Shown: positions 17,338-26,760 of the stretch, one piece after another
Layout: each line of letters begins with the position of its first letter
Position numbering within the stretch: position 1 is the first letter of the stretch
DNA from: Sediminicola sp037203765
GTDB lineage: Bacteria > Bacteroidota > Bacteroidia > Flavobacteriales > Flavobacteriaceae
Assembly (NCBI RefSeq): GCF_037203765.1
Contig: NZ_JBBCAS010000004.1
Coordinates: 248,001 to 312,000 of the forward strand
Length of the DNA: 64,000 nt
Reading direction: 5' to 3'
Notes under the pieces: model-generated
What the model was told of the DNA's origin: nothing
Databases searched by the model: none
What the model saw: the letters and a program-made list of their open reading frames with translations, nothing else
Position numbers and translations under genes: made by a program

Positions 17338-19582
17338 CTTGATACAGTTGATTGGTTTTTAAATCATTTGTAATCTGTGCAATATCCCTGGTGATCTGGT
17401 CTATTTCATTGGAAGCATTTCTAATCTCCTTCAACAAAAATTCTTGGTCTCCCTCATTGTTTTCCTCCGGATCCAACAATAAATTGGTGAGGCCCATCAT
17501 CCGCACCAAGGGTGCCCTGAGCACATGGCTCTGCATCCATGCGATCTTGTTGAATTTGATATTTTGGGATTCAATGGTCTCGATATGCTTGGTAAGCCCG
17601 GAAATATCAAAAGCTACCACCTGTCGGCACACCCGTTCCTTAAAGGTAATAGGGTTGCTGTGGATACGTACATCGAAAACCTCCCCATTTTTCTTCCGGT
17701 GCTTGAAGGCCCCGTTAAAGACCCTACGGGCATTTGTTCTCACATCCGCTATCTCCTTCATTAATGGGGTAATCTCCCCTTCGGGCCTAATATCGGAAAG
17801 GGTTAGCTCCATAAATTCCTCCCTGCTATATCCATAGCAATCTACGGCAGCTGAATTGACATCCAGGAACTTGAGGGTCTCCAGATCGTACACCCAAGAG
17901 GGTTGGGGCGATAAATGGAACAGGTCGTTGTATTTCTTTTCGGAATCCCGCAATTTCTCCAAATACCTATTCTCTTCCGAAACATCGCGCATGGATCCCA
18001 CCATTCGGAAAGGTCCACCATGGTCATTTCGCAGTATACTGGCCTTCTCATGGATATCTATATAGGTACCATCGCCCTTTAGATAGCGATATTTCGCCTC
18101 AAAATAATTCTCGTCCGGGTTGCGGAGCAGGTCTTTCAGCAGGCCCAACACCCGTTGGACATCTTCGGGATGCATATGGTTAATCCTGGTCTGAAGGGTG
18201 ACTTTCCTTTTGGGCAGTTGATGTCCAAAATGTTTTTCATAGCCCGAGCCCCAATACACATCTTCATTGATGATGTCCCAATCATAAATTACCTCTTTGG
18301 TAAGGTCCGCGATCCTTTGAAATCGCTTATTGGCTATTTTTGCTTTCAGTACGTAATTGTTCCGCTCCGTGATATCACAAATGGCACCTACCATACGGAC
18401 GGCCTTTCCATTGGCATTGCGGATGATAAAGGCCTTATCGTTCACAATAACGAAATTGCCGTCTGCCTTTTTGAAGCGGTATTCCTCTTCCCAGGTTTCA
18501 TGGTCCTCCTCCAAAGATTTTTCAAAGCTGGCCTCTACCCGCACCCTATCTTCAGGGTGTATATTTTCTGCCCAAAGGGTCAAACCGGCCTTGGCATACT
18601 CATCGGGCTTGTGCCCATAGGTCTCAAAGAATATATCGTTCCAGTGCAGGGTCTCTTTGACCAGGTCCAGATCCCAGATGGCATCCGAGGTGGCCTTGGA
18701 CAGGTAGGTCAATCGTTGCATGGCCTCTTCCAGTTTGGTGTAATCCTGTTTCTGCTGGGTAATATCCTCAATGGTACCCACCATTTCCACTACAATACCT
18801 TCTTTATCGCGGATGAGCGTATTGCTTGCTACCAAAAACCATTTCCAGGAGCCGTCCTTGTGTTTGATCCTATAGGCAACCTCATAATGGTCAATATGAC
18901 CCTTTAAATAGTCCTTCCAATTGTCTTTTAGCCCCTCCAAATCTCCAGCGTGTATCATGGATTCCCATTTCTCCATGGTCAATGGCTGTAATTCTGTTTC
19001 AGAATAGCCCAATAATTGTGCCCATTTTGGATCAAAATAAAGGACCTGTTTTTTCAGGTTACAGGTCCACAGGCTCAATTTGGAATTCATGACAATATTA
19101 CGGTTCACTTTCTTCTGCATGGCGAGCTCCTCCTGCACCAACTGCAATTTCTTTTCGGACTCCTGAGCCTCAAGGGTAGTGGATATTTGGGAAGCCACGG
19201 TCAACAAGGCCTTTTCCTGCTCGGCAGTCAACTGAAAGGTTTGGGCATAGAATAGGTGCAGCACCCCAAGGGCCACCCCCTCCCGGGTCTTTATGGGACA
19301 ACCGACATGACCTGAAATTGCCTTATGATCAGCATCCAATACCAGTGGTTCAAGACCTACTTTTTTAAGACAAAAAATGATATCCAAGGAATTGGACGAA
19401 CTAAGGGTTTGGGCCACCAAGTTGCCCAAGGTCTTTTGATCCTCTCGACGGATTAGGGAACCAAGGGAGCAACTGATCTTCCCGTCTCCATCTAGGTGCG
19501 AGAAACCTACCGCAGATGCCCCACCAATCAACTTGGCCAGATCGAGCATGGGTGCTATGGTATCCAAGGAGTTATTTTCCAC
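17330..19582 (-). CDS. Multi-PAS sensor with a lone dimerisation/phosphoacceptor domain and no ATPase domain
   Basis: A 750-residue cytosolic protein. A GAF-like domain (about 10-140) is followed by a short coiled segment and four PAS/PAC units (about 165-285, 290-415, 418-540, 545-660). The C-terminus is a histidine-kinase DHp-like helix pair with His686 in AWMQSHVLRAPLVRMMGL. The protein ends 64 residues later at NQLYQDE, so the HATPase catalytic domain of a normal histidine kinase (another 100-150 residues with N, G1 and G2 boxes) is absent. The stop codon overlaps the receiver gene, so this is not an obvious truncation. It might be phosphorylated by another kinase or act as a phosphotransfer partner. 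Confidence 0.88.
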   Translation of the reverse strand: MENNSLDTIAPMLDLAKLIGGASAVGFSHLDGDGKISCSLGSLIRREDQKTLGNLVAQTLSSSNSLDIIFCLKKVGLEPLVLDADHKAISGHVGCPIKTREGVALGVLHLFYAQTFQLTAEQEKALLTVASQISTTLEAQESEKKLQLVQEELAMQKKVNRNIVMNSKLSLWTCNLKKQVLYFDPKWAQLLGYSETELQPLTMEKWESMIHAGDLEGLKDNWKDYLKGHIDHYEVAYRIKHKDGSWKWFLVASNTLIRDKEGIVVEMVGTIEDITQQKQDYTKLEEAMQRLTYLSKATSDAIWDLDLVKETLHWNDIFFETYGHKPDEYAKAGLTLWAENIHPEDRVRVEASFEKSLEEDHETWEEEYRFKKADGNFVIVNDKAFIIRNANGKAVRMVGAICDITERNNYVLKAKIANKRFQRIADLTKEVIYDWDIINEDVYWGSGYEKHFGHQLPKRKVTLQTRINHMHPEDVQRVLGLLKDLLRNPDENYFEAKYRYLKGDGTYIDIHEKASILRNDHGGPFRMVGSMRDVSEENRYLEKLRDSEKKYNDLFHLSPQPSWVYDLETLKFLDVNSAAVDCYGYSREEFMELTLSDIRPEGEITPLMKEIADVRTNARRVFNGAFKHRKKNGEVFDVRIHSNPITFKERVCRQVVAFDISGLTKHIETIESQNIKFNKIAWMQSHVLRAPLVRMMGLTNLLLDPEENNEGDQEFLLKEIRNASNEIDQITRDIAQITNDLKTNQLYQDE

Positions 19583-20006
19583 TTGTGGTGACGGTTATTT
19601 GGGAATTAAAAAAAATGGTCTTTTTCATGGCCTCTTATCATTTATTACTAGGGTACTCTTTCTAATCCACTGACCTTCAGTTTACTAATACAATCATCTA
19701 TAGACCTTAAAAAAAGGTCCTATATTAACAAGATGTTAGAACTCATAAGTAAGAAAAATATTATAACATATTCAAGATTTGTAGGGCAAAATTAAGGTTT
19801 ATTTCCAATGGGTATGTACACAAAAGAAGTTTTTAAGCCGAAACGAATGAGCCTTAATGACAACAGTTCCCATACCATACCCCATTATAGCAACTACCCA
19901 AGAACCATAGGAATACCACTGCCTTCATTTTTGAAAATATGTGTGGCAAAAAAAAAAGATGTAACTCAGCAAGTTTCATCTTTTTGTATTGGAAAGGGGA
20001 AGTTTG
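19583..20006. other. Intergenic region upstream of the PAS sensor
   Basis: About 420 nt, rich in A/T near 19700-19800. It must contain the promoter of the sensor-receiver pair on the minus strand. I see no convincing gene, repeat or hairpin in it. Confidence 0.6.
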
Positions 20007-20279
20007 TTAATCGTTCTTGCCCTTCATCATTTTGTTCCAATAGAGATATGGCAACCCATATTTCTTTAGCATCCACAATCCCCAATGCTCTTTGGCACTA
20101 TTTAAAACAAGCATTTGCTTTAATTTGGGGTCAGGGGTAAAGGTATTTTCATAATCCAACTCTGCCAACACCATTTTACCATAATCGGTCACAAGCGGAC
20201 AGGAGGAATAGCCATTATATGCTTTTGTCCCAATTGTGTTCTGTTTGATCAACATATCTAAATTCTTGAGATGGCCCAC
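20007..20279 (-). pseudogene. C-terminal remnant of a sulfide:quinone oxidoreductase-like flavoprotein
   Basis: A 90-codon frame reading AYNGYSSCPLVTDYGKMVLAELDY, then KEHWGLWMLKKYGLPYLYWNKMMKGK. This matches my memory of the C-terminus of NAD(P)/FAD-dependent oxidoreductases of the sulfide:quinone oxidoreductase type (Y-x-GY-x-SCPL-x-T-x-YGK, LP-x-LYWN-x-x-LKG). A full enzyme has about 400 residues with two Rossmann folds; here about 300 upstream residues are missing and the upstream sequence shows no coding signal. It is therefore a decayed 3' fragment. The cysteine of SCPL is retained. Confidence 0.65.
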
Positions 20280-20478
20280 TACTATGCTTTATCCTTTACT
20301 GAACCATGGTTGCTGTGTTACTTTAAAATCTGGCTCACACCCTAGGTCTCATACTAGATAGCCTTCTTTACCGTTATACTGTCTTATGTAATTGATGTAG
20401 TTCATCGAAAAAAAGTAGGGTAAAACCATAGTCAGTTGTTTTACCATACATAAACCCAAATATTTAATAATTACTACT

Positions 20479-21240
20479 ATGAAACAATTGAATCAAATGC
20501 TTGGACTTGCACTGCTCAGTGCATTTACATTAATCTCCTGCTCCAAGGAAGAATCCGCTTCGGATTCGGGGAAACTGGCGCTAAGCGCAAAAAGCACCAC
20601 TTCGGCAACATCATCTTCCAAACAAGGGACCACCTCCAAGAGCGTGGCGGAAGGGATTGAAATCACCGACTTCGTCATCAACCTGGTGGAATTTGAACTG
20701 GAAATAGATGTGGAAGAATTTGAAATGGAAGGGGATCAGAACGAAGATTGGGATGACGACGGTTACTTCGATTTTGAAGATGAGATAGAGTTGGAAGGCC
20801 CCTTTACCCTTGACCTGATGGCGGGACAGATCAGCTTTCTGAATGTGACCGTTCCCAACGGCCGCTATGAGGAAGTGGAGTTCAAGATCAACAAAAGCAA
20901 GGATGTGAACAGTGAGATCTTTGACAAATCCGTACTGATCAAAGGCTTCGTAAACGATGTTCCCTTTGTCTTCTGGCATGATTTCATGGACGAGATAGAG
21001 ATCGATTTTGAAGATCCTACAGTGGATGTTACCATTTCCAATAACACCGAGAACTTGGTGATCGATTTTAACCTCTCCCTTTTGTTCAATTCCGTTAACG
21101 GGGTAGACCTCAGTGGGGCAATGGATGGCAACAACGATGGCCTTATAGAGATATCGCCACGCGATACAGACGGCAACAACGATCTGGCACAATCCATTCG
21201 AAACAAAATGAAGGATATCATTGACTTGTTGGAAGATTAA
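20479..21240 (+). CDS. Acidic lipoprotein, function unknown
   Basis: A 253-residue protein with a lipoprotein signal peptide (lipobox LISC, Cys21). After a Ser/Thr-rich linker it is exceptionally acidic, with several Asp/Glu clusters such as EDWDDDGYFDFEDEIELE, and a C-terminal DGNNDGLIEISPRDTDGNND that looks like calcium-binding Asp-rich loops. The body has a beta-rich pattern. Export to the outer membrane and metal binding are inferred. A good terminator follows. Confidence 0.82.
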   Translation: MKQLNQMLGLALLSAFTLISCSKEESASDSGKLALSAKSTTSATSSSKQGTTSKSVAEGIEITDFVINLVEFELEIDVEEFEMEGDQNEDWDDDGYFDFEDEIELEGPFTLDLMAGQISFLNVTVPNGRYEEVEFKINKSKDVNSEIFDKSVLIKGFVNDVPFVFWHDFMDEIEIDFEDPTVDVTISNNTENLVIDFNLSLLFNSVNGVDLSGAMDGNNDGLIEISPRDTDGNNDLAQSIRNKMKDIIDLLED

Positions 21241-21263
21241 CCCAAGAGTATAAAGTAGTATAA

Positions 21264-21295
21264 AAACCTAGCTTCACTGCTGGGTTTTTTTTTGT
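21264..21295 (+). terminator. Terminator of the acidic lipoprotein gene
   Basis: Stem AACCTAGC / GCTGGGTT (with one G-U pair) and a 5-nt loop, followed by a run of nine or more T. It starts about 25 nt after the stop codon at 21240. Confidence 0.8.
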
Positions 21296-21327
21296 CAAAA
21301 AAATCAAACCATACCTCCAAAAAAACA

Positions 21328-21360
21328 CAAAAAAAGCCTCTCGTCTCCGAAAGGCTTTTG
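21328..21360 (-). terminator. Terminator of the 21426-22001 gene
   Basis: Inverted repeat AAAAGCCT / AGGCTTTT flanks a 12-nt centre; on the minus strand the second arm runs into a T stretch. It is convergent with the previous terminator and lies about 65 nt past the stop codon of the minus-strand gene. Confidence 0.65.
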
Positions 21361-21425
21361 TGTTTTTTAATGTGGTGTCATACACCTCTATACCTTTGGC
21401 TGCCCTTTTCAGGGGCTGCCAATAC

Positions 21426-22001
21426 TTAAATTTTTACGCGTTCCTGTTCCATGCTCTGCACCAATCGGGCAACAAACCATTTGGTATTGCTGGCGAACTG
21501 TGCTATTTTTTTGAAAACAACAGGTAGGTCGTACGGTTGAAAATCGAATCGCAGGATTACCTCCGGTATTTCGATACCACGGATCTCCAGTCCTCCCTCA
21601 ATCTGAAAATCGAGAAACTCAAAACGCGACGTAGGTTTTACGCTCTTGTTACTAAGAACAAAACTGTTACCGGTTTTGGCCAAATAGAACCTAAAGGCGG
21701 TATATTCCCCAGCCGGCAACTGCAACATACTTTTCGACCTTAAAAAATGTCCCGTATGCAGCCCTTTGATCTGTAGCACCCTTGGTGGGAAATTTTCGAT
21801 TTTATGTTCCTGCCCATCTTTATCAATGGCGGAAATACTGCCAATATTAAGGTTCATTTCGGAAATCCCCATTTTGGTAGCCTGGATACTCTGAAGCACC
21901 AAATCCTTCTGTTGCTTTCCTTCGGTTTCCCACTGCCCTAATACATCAAATGAATAGGGAACAGTCTGCCATATTGTTGGATAAAATTTTACTTTCTTCA
22001 T
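21426..22001 (-). CDS. Unknown cytosolic beta-rich protein
   Basis: A 191-residue protein with no signal peptide or membrane segment. The reading frame is open 23 codons further upstream to 22070, but ATG 22001 (MKKVKFYPTIWQTVPYSF) is preferred because the upstream part looks non-coding. The middle (LPAGEYTAFRFYLAKTG) and the end (IPEVILRFDFQPYDLPVV) vaguely resemble DUF4382-type folds (LPAG-x-Y-T-x-x-R...DFD), but normal members are exported and this one is not. I would leave it as unknown. Confidence 0.7.
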   Translation of the reverse strand: MKKVKFYPTIWQTVPYSFDVLGQWETEGKQQKDLVLQSIQATKMGISEMNLNIGSISAIDKDGQEHKIENFPPRVLQIKGLHTGHFLRSKSMLQLPAGEYTAFRFYLAKTGNSFVLSNKSVKPTSRFEFLDFQIEGGLEIRGIEIPEVILRFDFQPYDLPVVFKKIAQFASNTKWFVARLVQSMEQERVKI

Positions 22002-22254
22002 AATTGTATAGTTTAAAAAATTATACAGGGCAAATGTCCGACAGAAGTGCGGACCAAAACTCCGCTCCATTTGCCATTTTCTATGCTATATTACCTTTTT
22101 ATGACAATATTAAGAATCCTTTAAGTTAATATTACACAAAATCAAGGGGTTAGATACAAAAACAACGCCTACCATTCCTAAACATCTTGGGTTCGTTGAA
22201 CCCTATTTCAGGGTTAAAACCACGCTTTTATTTTTCCTTTCAAAAATTATATTT

Positions 22255-22262
22255 TAGTTTTG
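22255..22262 (+). promoter_or_regulatory. Putative -7 box (TAGTTTTG) of the TonB receptor-thioredoxin operon
   Basis: Exact match to TAnnTTTG. Transcription would begin near 22270, downstream of the first possible start codon at 22260, which supports ATG 22308 as the true start of the receptor. A clear -33 TTTG is missing. Confidence 0.45.
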
Positions 22263-22307
22263 CCTAAATTTATTATTAGACATATAAATGAAATTGATTT
22301 AGGACGT

Positions 22308-24608
22308 ATGAAGTATCTTTTTTATATTTTCGTTATAATGACCACTTTTGTGGGTGCACAAGACCAGAAAGCGACGGTTTCCGGAAAGGTTACCTCCCAA
22401 GGCAAACCCATTCCCTATGCCAGTATCTATGTCAAGGGAGGGACACAGGGCAGCAGCACCAATGAGGAAGGCCGGTTTCAGATGACCGTACCCTCGGGCA
22501 AAATTTCCCTGGTGGCCCAATCACAGGGCTACAGGACAGCGACCAGGACCGTTACCCTAATAGCGGGGGAAAACACCGTGATTGATTATGACCTTTCCGA
22601 AATAGATGAAACTTTGGACGAGGTGGTGGTTACCGGCACACGTACCGAAAAGCGGAGAACGGATTCGCCCGTGATCGTAAACCTGATCAATAGTGAGACC
22701 CTGCAACAGGTAACAGCAACGGATCTTTCCGAAGGCCTGCGTTTTCAGCCCGGTCTGCGGGTAGAGGTAGATTGCCAGACCTGCAACTACAGTCAAATAC
22801 GCATGAACGGCCTACAGGGCGGCTATTCTCAGATCCTCATCAACGGTAGGCCTATTTTCAGTCCCCTTACCGGACTCTATGGTCTGGAACAGATTCCGGT
22901 GAACATGATAGAACGCATCGAGGTGGTCCGTGGTGGCGTATCGGCCCTTTATGGCTCCAGTGCCATTGGGGGTACGGTAAATGTAATCACCAAGATTCCC
23001 AAACAAAATGGGTACAGCATTGGGTATTCGTACCAAAATATCAATGGAGGTGCAGACCAGAACCTGATCAACGGAAATGCCACCATCATTAACGATGCCG
23101 CCAATGCGGGCGCCAATTTTTTCCTGAGCAACAGAACGAGGTCTACCTATGATGCCAATGGGGACAACTTCTCCGAACTCCCCGAGCTCAAGGACAATTC
23201 CTTTGGAATGAACGCCTTTTATCTGCCCACGGAAAATTCCAAACTGGAAGCCAGTATCAGCAGCCTCTATGAATACCGTTATGGGGGTGAGATGGTGGAA
23301 AAACCTGCCTTCTTAACACAACAAAGTGAGGAGCGGGACCACCACGTACTGATGGGAAGCCTGGATTACCAGATCAATTTTGACAATAGCTCCCTGATCC
23401 TGTATTACGGGGGACAGCGCACCGATCGCGACCACTATACCGGTATTGTTCCAGATGATGAATCCGAAAGACAGGAATTTATTGCCAATCCGCCCTACGG
23501 CACTTCAGAGGTCACCACCCACCAAGGGGGTGTTCAGTACAACCAAAAGTTCAACAACTTTCTTGGAGGTACCACCGTGCTCACTGGGGGTACTGAATAT
23601 ATCTATGACGATGTTATGGACAACATAGCATCCTACAATTACCTGATTGACCAAACGACCAAAAATCTGGGGATTTTTGTTCAGAACGATTGGGAGCTTA
23701 CCAAAAGCCTGAATTTTCTCTCGGGCTTCCGTATAGACAACCATAATCTGGTGGACAAGGCCATTTTCAGTCCACGTCTGTCCCTACTTTACAAATTGCA
23801 GGAGACTACCCAGTTCAGACTCGGATGGGGAACCGGTTTTAGGGCACCCCAAGCCTTTGATACGGACCTGCACATTGCCTTTGCTGGAGGTGGGGTGTCC
23901 AGGATCTCGCTAGCTGATGACCTGGTAGAGGAACGCTCCAACAGCTATACCGCTTCCATGAACTACGACAAAGCCAGTGAGCATTTTATTGGCGGGTTTA
24001 CCATAGAGGGCTTTTATACCCATTTGGACGATGCCTTCTACCAATTTCCATTGGGAGAGGACGAATTTGGGGAACGGTTCGAAAAAAGGAACGGCAGCGG
24101 TGCCACCGTAAAAGGCGTCACGCTGGAGGCACGGGCCAATTTTGATTATGTGGTGGAGGTGGAGGCCGGTTTTACGCTCCAATCGAGCTTGTTCGATGAT
24201 CCGGTAGAAAATATCGAAGGGCTTCCTACCAAAAGGGAATTTCTGAGGACGCCCAACGATTACGGCTATGCCACGCTATCCTATACCCCTACCAAAAAAT
24301 TTAGCGCTAGTGCTAATTTGATCTATACTGGACAGATGGATATTACCCACTTTGGGGGGGAAGGCACCGGACAGACCGTAGATGAATACAAGGTTACCCC
24401 TACCTTTGCAGAACTGAGTTTACGTGCGGGCTACACTATAGACCTGCCAAAATTAAGTACGGCACTGGAACTGTTCGGAGGGGTAAAGAATATCACCAAT
24501 AGCTACCAGGACGATTTTGATACGGGCAAAAACAGGGATAGCAATTATATCTATGGGCCTGCGGCACCACGAACCGTTTTTGTTGGACTAAAAATAAATT
24601 CATTGTAG
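22308..24608 (+). CDS. TonB-dependent outer-membrane receptor
   Basis: A 766-residue receptor. Signal peptide MKYLFYIFVIMTTFVGAQ, then a carboxypeptidase-like regulatory domain (about 20-100, VSGKVTSQGKPIPYASIYVKG), a plug domain (about 110-220; LDEVVVTGTRTEKRR begins the TonB-box region, VRGGVSALYGSSAIGGTVNVI is the conserved plug end) and a 22-strand barrel ending TVFVGLKINSL. It lacks the SusC-type insert, so it belongs to the siderophore/cobalamin/metal group rather than glycan uptake. Start chosen at 22308 because the signal peptide begins there and a -7 box overlaps the earlier codons. The thioredoxin gene follows with a 2-nt gap. Confidence 0.92.
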   Translation: MKYLFYIFVIMTTFVGAQDQKATVSGKVTSQGKPIPYASIYVKGGTQGSSTNEEGRFQMTVPSGKISLVAQSQGYRTATRTVTLIAGENTVIDYDLSEIDETLDEVVVTGTRTEKRRTDSPVIVNLINSETLQQVTATDLSEGLRFQPGLRVEVDCQTCNYSQIRMNGLQGGYSQILINGRPIFSPLTGLYGLEQIPVNMIERIEVVRGGVSALYGSSAIGGTVNVITKIPKQNGYSIGYSYQNINGGADQNLINGNATIINDAANAGANFFLSNRTRSTYDANGDNFSELPELKDNSFGMNAFYLPTENSKLEASISSLYEYRYGGEMVEKPAFLTQQSEERDHHVLMGSLDYQINFDNSSLILYYGGQRTDRDHYTGIVPDDESERQEFIANPPYGTSEVTTHQGGVQYNQKFNNFLGGTTVLTGGTEYIYDDVMDNIASYNYLIDQTTKNLGIFVQNDWELTKSLNFLSGFRIDNHNLVDKAIFSPRLSLLYKLQETTQFRLGWGTGFRAPQAFDTDLHIAFAGGGVSRISLADDLVEERSNSYTASMNYDKASEHFIGGFTIEGFYTHLDDAFYQFPLGEDEFGERFEKRNGSGATVKGVTLEARANFDYVVEVEAGFTLQSSLFDDPVENIEGLPTKREFLRTPNDYGYATLSYTPTKKFSASANLIYTGQMDITHFGGEGTGQTVDEYKVTPTFAELSLRAGYTIDLPKLSTALELFGGVKNITNSYQDDFDTGKNRDSNYIYGPAAPRTVFVGLKINSL

Positions 24609-24610
24609 GG

Positions 24611-25090
24611 ATGAAAATCATAGGGATCTTCATAATATATGTTTCTGTATTGATGCTGGCCAGCCCCGCCCTTTCCCAGTCGGGCAACAAGGTGCAATGG
24701 CTCGATTTCCACCAATTGGAAGATTCCCTAAAAACGAGCCCCAAAAAGGTGTTCATCGATTTTTATGCCGATTGGTGCGGCCCCTGTGTAAAGATGCAAA
24801 AAGAGGTTTTTACGGATCAAAAAATTATTACCATCCTGAACAAGGAATACTATGCCGTAAAAATGAATGTAGAAAGTAGGGATACCATTAGATTCGGTAA
24901 CCAGGTTTTCGTCAACGAACGGATCAACAAGAGAAATCCGGTACATCAGATCCCCTTGTTGATGGCCCGGCAAAAGAACAAGCCCTTCTCCCTTCCGGCA
25001 CTGGTCTTTATGGATGAGAACTTTGAGGCCAAAGCCCGTTATTTTCAATATCTGAATGTGGAACAGCTCTACGAAATTCTGTCGCAATAA
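24611..25090 (+). CDS. Exported thioredoxin-family protein
   Basis: A 159-residue protein with a signal peptide (about 1-23, ASPALSQ) and a thioredoxin fold with active site WCGPC (Cys56, Cys59) in VFIDFYADWCGPCVKMQKEVF. A Pro-containing strand (SLPALVFMDEN) should form the cis-Pro side of the site. It is probably periplasmic and reduces or isomerises disulfides. The start codon is 2 nt after the TonB receptor stop, so expression is coupled and the receptor or its cargo may need it. Confidence 0.9.
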   Translation: MKIIGIFIIYVSVLMLASPALSQSGNKVQWLDFHQLEDSLKTSPKKVFIDFYADWCGPCVKMQKEVFTDQKIITILNKEYYAVKMNVESRDTIRFGNQVFVNERINKRNPVHQIPLLMARQKNKPFSLPALVFMDENFEAKARYFQYLNVEQLYEILSQ

Positions 25091-25307
25091 ACAGAGTTGA
25101 CCCTTCCTGTACCATACCGGACCAAAAGCCCAATCCATTTATAGCCTTTTTGGATCGGTTTACCCTGATTTTCCATCTGTTTGTATCGCATAGGCTACCA
25201 ATGGCACAAATTTACCCCCATAAGAGTTATCGGTCGCCGTCCGCCTCTCTTTATGGCGTATCTTAGTAGATGACAATCAGCCTATTGGCCACGCAACCCC
25301 CTTGGAT

Positions 25308-26288
25308 ATGAACACCATTTTTTTCAAGAAACTCCTTGGTGGCCTGGTCTTGCTTGGCACCACCTTTTTTATAGTGCCCAAAACCGGGGTCAAGGAAGGC
25401 AGCATCACCAATCTCTACGATGCTTTTGGGAAAAATCCCACGTTGACCAAAGACTTCGGATTTTCCTGTATCACCCGCTATGGGGGCAAGACCATCCTTT
25501 TCGATTCCGGCAGCAATGCCGATATTTTTAAGTCCAACACCACCAATTTGGGGATCAATTTGGCACAGGTGGATATTGTAGTGGTCTCCCACGGGCATTT
25601 TGACCACCTCAACGGTTTGGATTATCTGCTCCATGTAAACCCCAAGGTAAAAATCTATTTCCCTTTTGATATTTTTTGGGGTGCTCCCGTACCTTTTGAT
25701 GCTACGGGGCAGGAGCCATCCGTAACCGATTCCTTGCCCCGACACATGCAGTATTTTGATGGGGAAAGTACCAAATTCACTGTGGCACAGAGCGGACGGT
25801 TTTGGAATGCCGATATAGCGTTTGTAAAGTCTACCCAAGAAATTTTGCCCGGCCTCACCTTGGTTGCCACCACCTCTCCCTATATGGGCTATTTTTCCTG
25901 CTACCCCGGCAAAAGCTTTGTAGAGGGGCAGTTTGACACCCATAAGGACGATTGCAAACAGACGGGCCTACCAGAGCTTTCATTATCTATGAGTACGGAC
26001 AAGGGTGAAGTACTGCTGGTGGGCTGCTCCCATTCCGGAGTGGAACATATCATAGCCGAAACCAAAAAACAGACCAACAACAAGATCGATCTGGTATATG
26101 GGGGTTTCCATTTGCTTCCCTTTGATAGAATGCAAACGACCCTTTTGGTAGATAAAATAAAAGACGAGCTGCAAGTACGCCGCGTTGCTCCCGCCCATTG
26201 CACGGGACATCTGGCCTTTAAAATACTGGAGGAGCACTATGGGGCCGACTATATCTACGCCGGCTTGGGCGAAACCATTTCCTATTGA
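25308..26288 (+). CDS. Metallo-beta-lactamase-fold hydrolase
   Basis: A 326-residue protein with an N-terminal hydrophobic segment (MNTIFFKKLLGGLVLLGTTFFI), probably a signal peptide or anchor. The metal motif HGHFDH lies in VVVSHGHFDHLNGLDYLL, with further ligands in LLVGCSHSGVEHI and VYGGFHLLPFD. The order CSHSG ... GGFH is typical of the group around 7,8-dihydropterin-6-methyl-4-(beta-D-ribofuranosyl)aminobenzene 5'-phosphate synthase-like enzymes. The frame is open to a TTG at 25302, but ATG 25308 is the normal choice. Substrate unknown. Confidence 0.85.
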   Translation: MNTIFFKKLLGGLVLLGTTFFIVPKTGVKEGSITNLYDAFGKNPTLTKDFGFSCITRYGGKTILFDSGSNADIFKSNTTNLGINLAQVDIVVVSHGHFDHLNGLDYLLHVNPKVKIYFPFDIFWGAPVPFDATGQEPSVTDSLPRHMQYFDGESTKFTVAQSGRFWNADIAFVKSTQEILPGLTLVATTSPYMGYFSCYPGKSFVEGQFDTHKDDCKQTGLPELSLSMSTDKGEVLLVGCSHSGVEHIIAETKKQTNNKIDLVYGGFHLLPFDRMQTTLLVDKIKDELQVRRVAPAHCTGHLAFKILEEHYGADYIYAGLGETISY

Positions 26289-26760
26289 TGAATCCCCAAC
26301 CATAAAACTACATATCAGAAATAAGTGCCCTATTTTTTTGATTCCTATGCCCAAGAGAAGGTGGAGGATATTTAAAGAATACCTGTTTTTCATCAACTGG
26401 GGACCGGTGACCACTAGCGGGAGAACAGTTTCCATGTAAAAAAAGGATGTCAATGGGGATTGGTAAAATGTGGTGGGTGCCGATAGCTATCGGGAGGACC
26501 GATGATTTTGAATAGTCCCAATATCAAACGATGAACTGCTACCCAACGGTAAATGCTGTGTTACCTCTGAGCCAGAAAATTCGCAAGACTTACAGCTATA
26601 CCAATTAGGACGGAAAATTGAACTAATTTCTACAACCGATCTTGGCATACCTTTGGTAAACAAACCACTATGGATAACAGTTATGGCCCATCATAAAAAA
26701 ATGCCCCTGACCAAAAATAGGCCAAGGGCATTCTTATAAAAAAAGCTGTCCTTACAAGGG
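26289..26760. other. Intergenic region with a short palindrome and a terminator
   Basis: About 470 nt between convergent genes. It contains the palindrome CGATAGCTATCG at 26481-26492, which is repeated elsewhere in the window, and a terminator near 26695-26732. A short open stretch at 26185-26439 overlaps the hydrolase gene and has no coding character. Confidence 0.6.
26695..26732 (-). terminator. Terminator of the metal-uptake-type operon
   Basis: Outer stem AATGCCC / GGGCATT (26700-26706, 26726-26732) with an inner partially paired TGACC...GGCCA. On the minus strand it runs into a T stretch. It stands about 30 nt after the lipoprotein stop codon. Confidence 0.75.

Noticed and set aside
19808..20140. 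A 110-codon plus-strand frame
   Set aside because: Overlaps the oxidoreductase relic on the other strand, has low-complexity K-rich stretches and no recognisable protein features.
25263..25943. A 226-codon open frame on the minus strand
   Set aside because: Antisense to the metallo-beta-lactamase-fold gene; no protein-like features.
26185..26439. An 84-codon plus-strand frame running past the hydrolase gene
   Set aside because: Its first 100 nt are the end of the hydrolase gene in another frame and the rest has no coding character.
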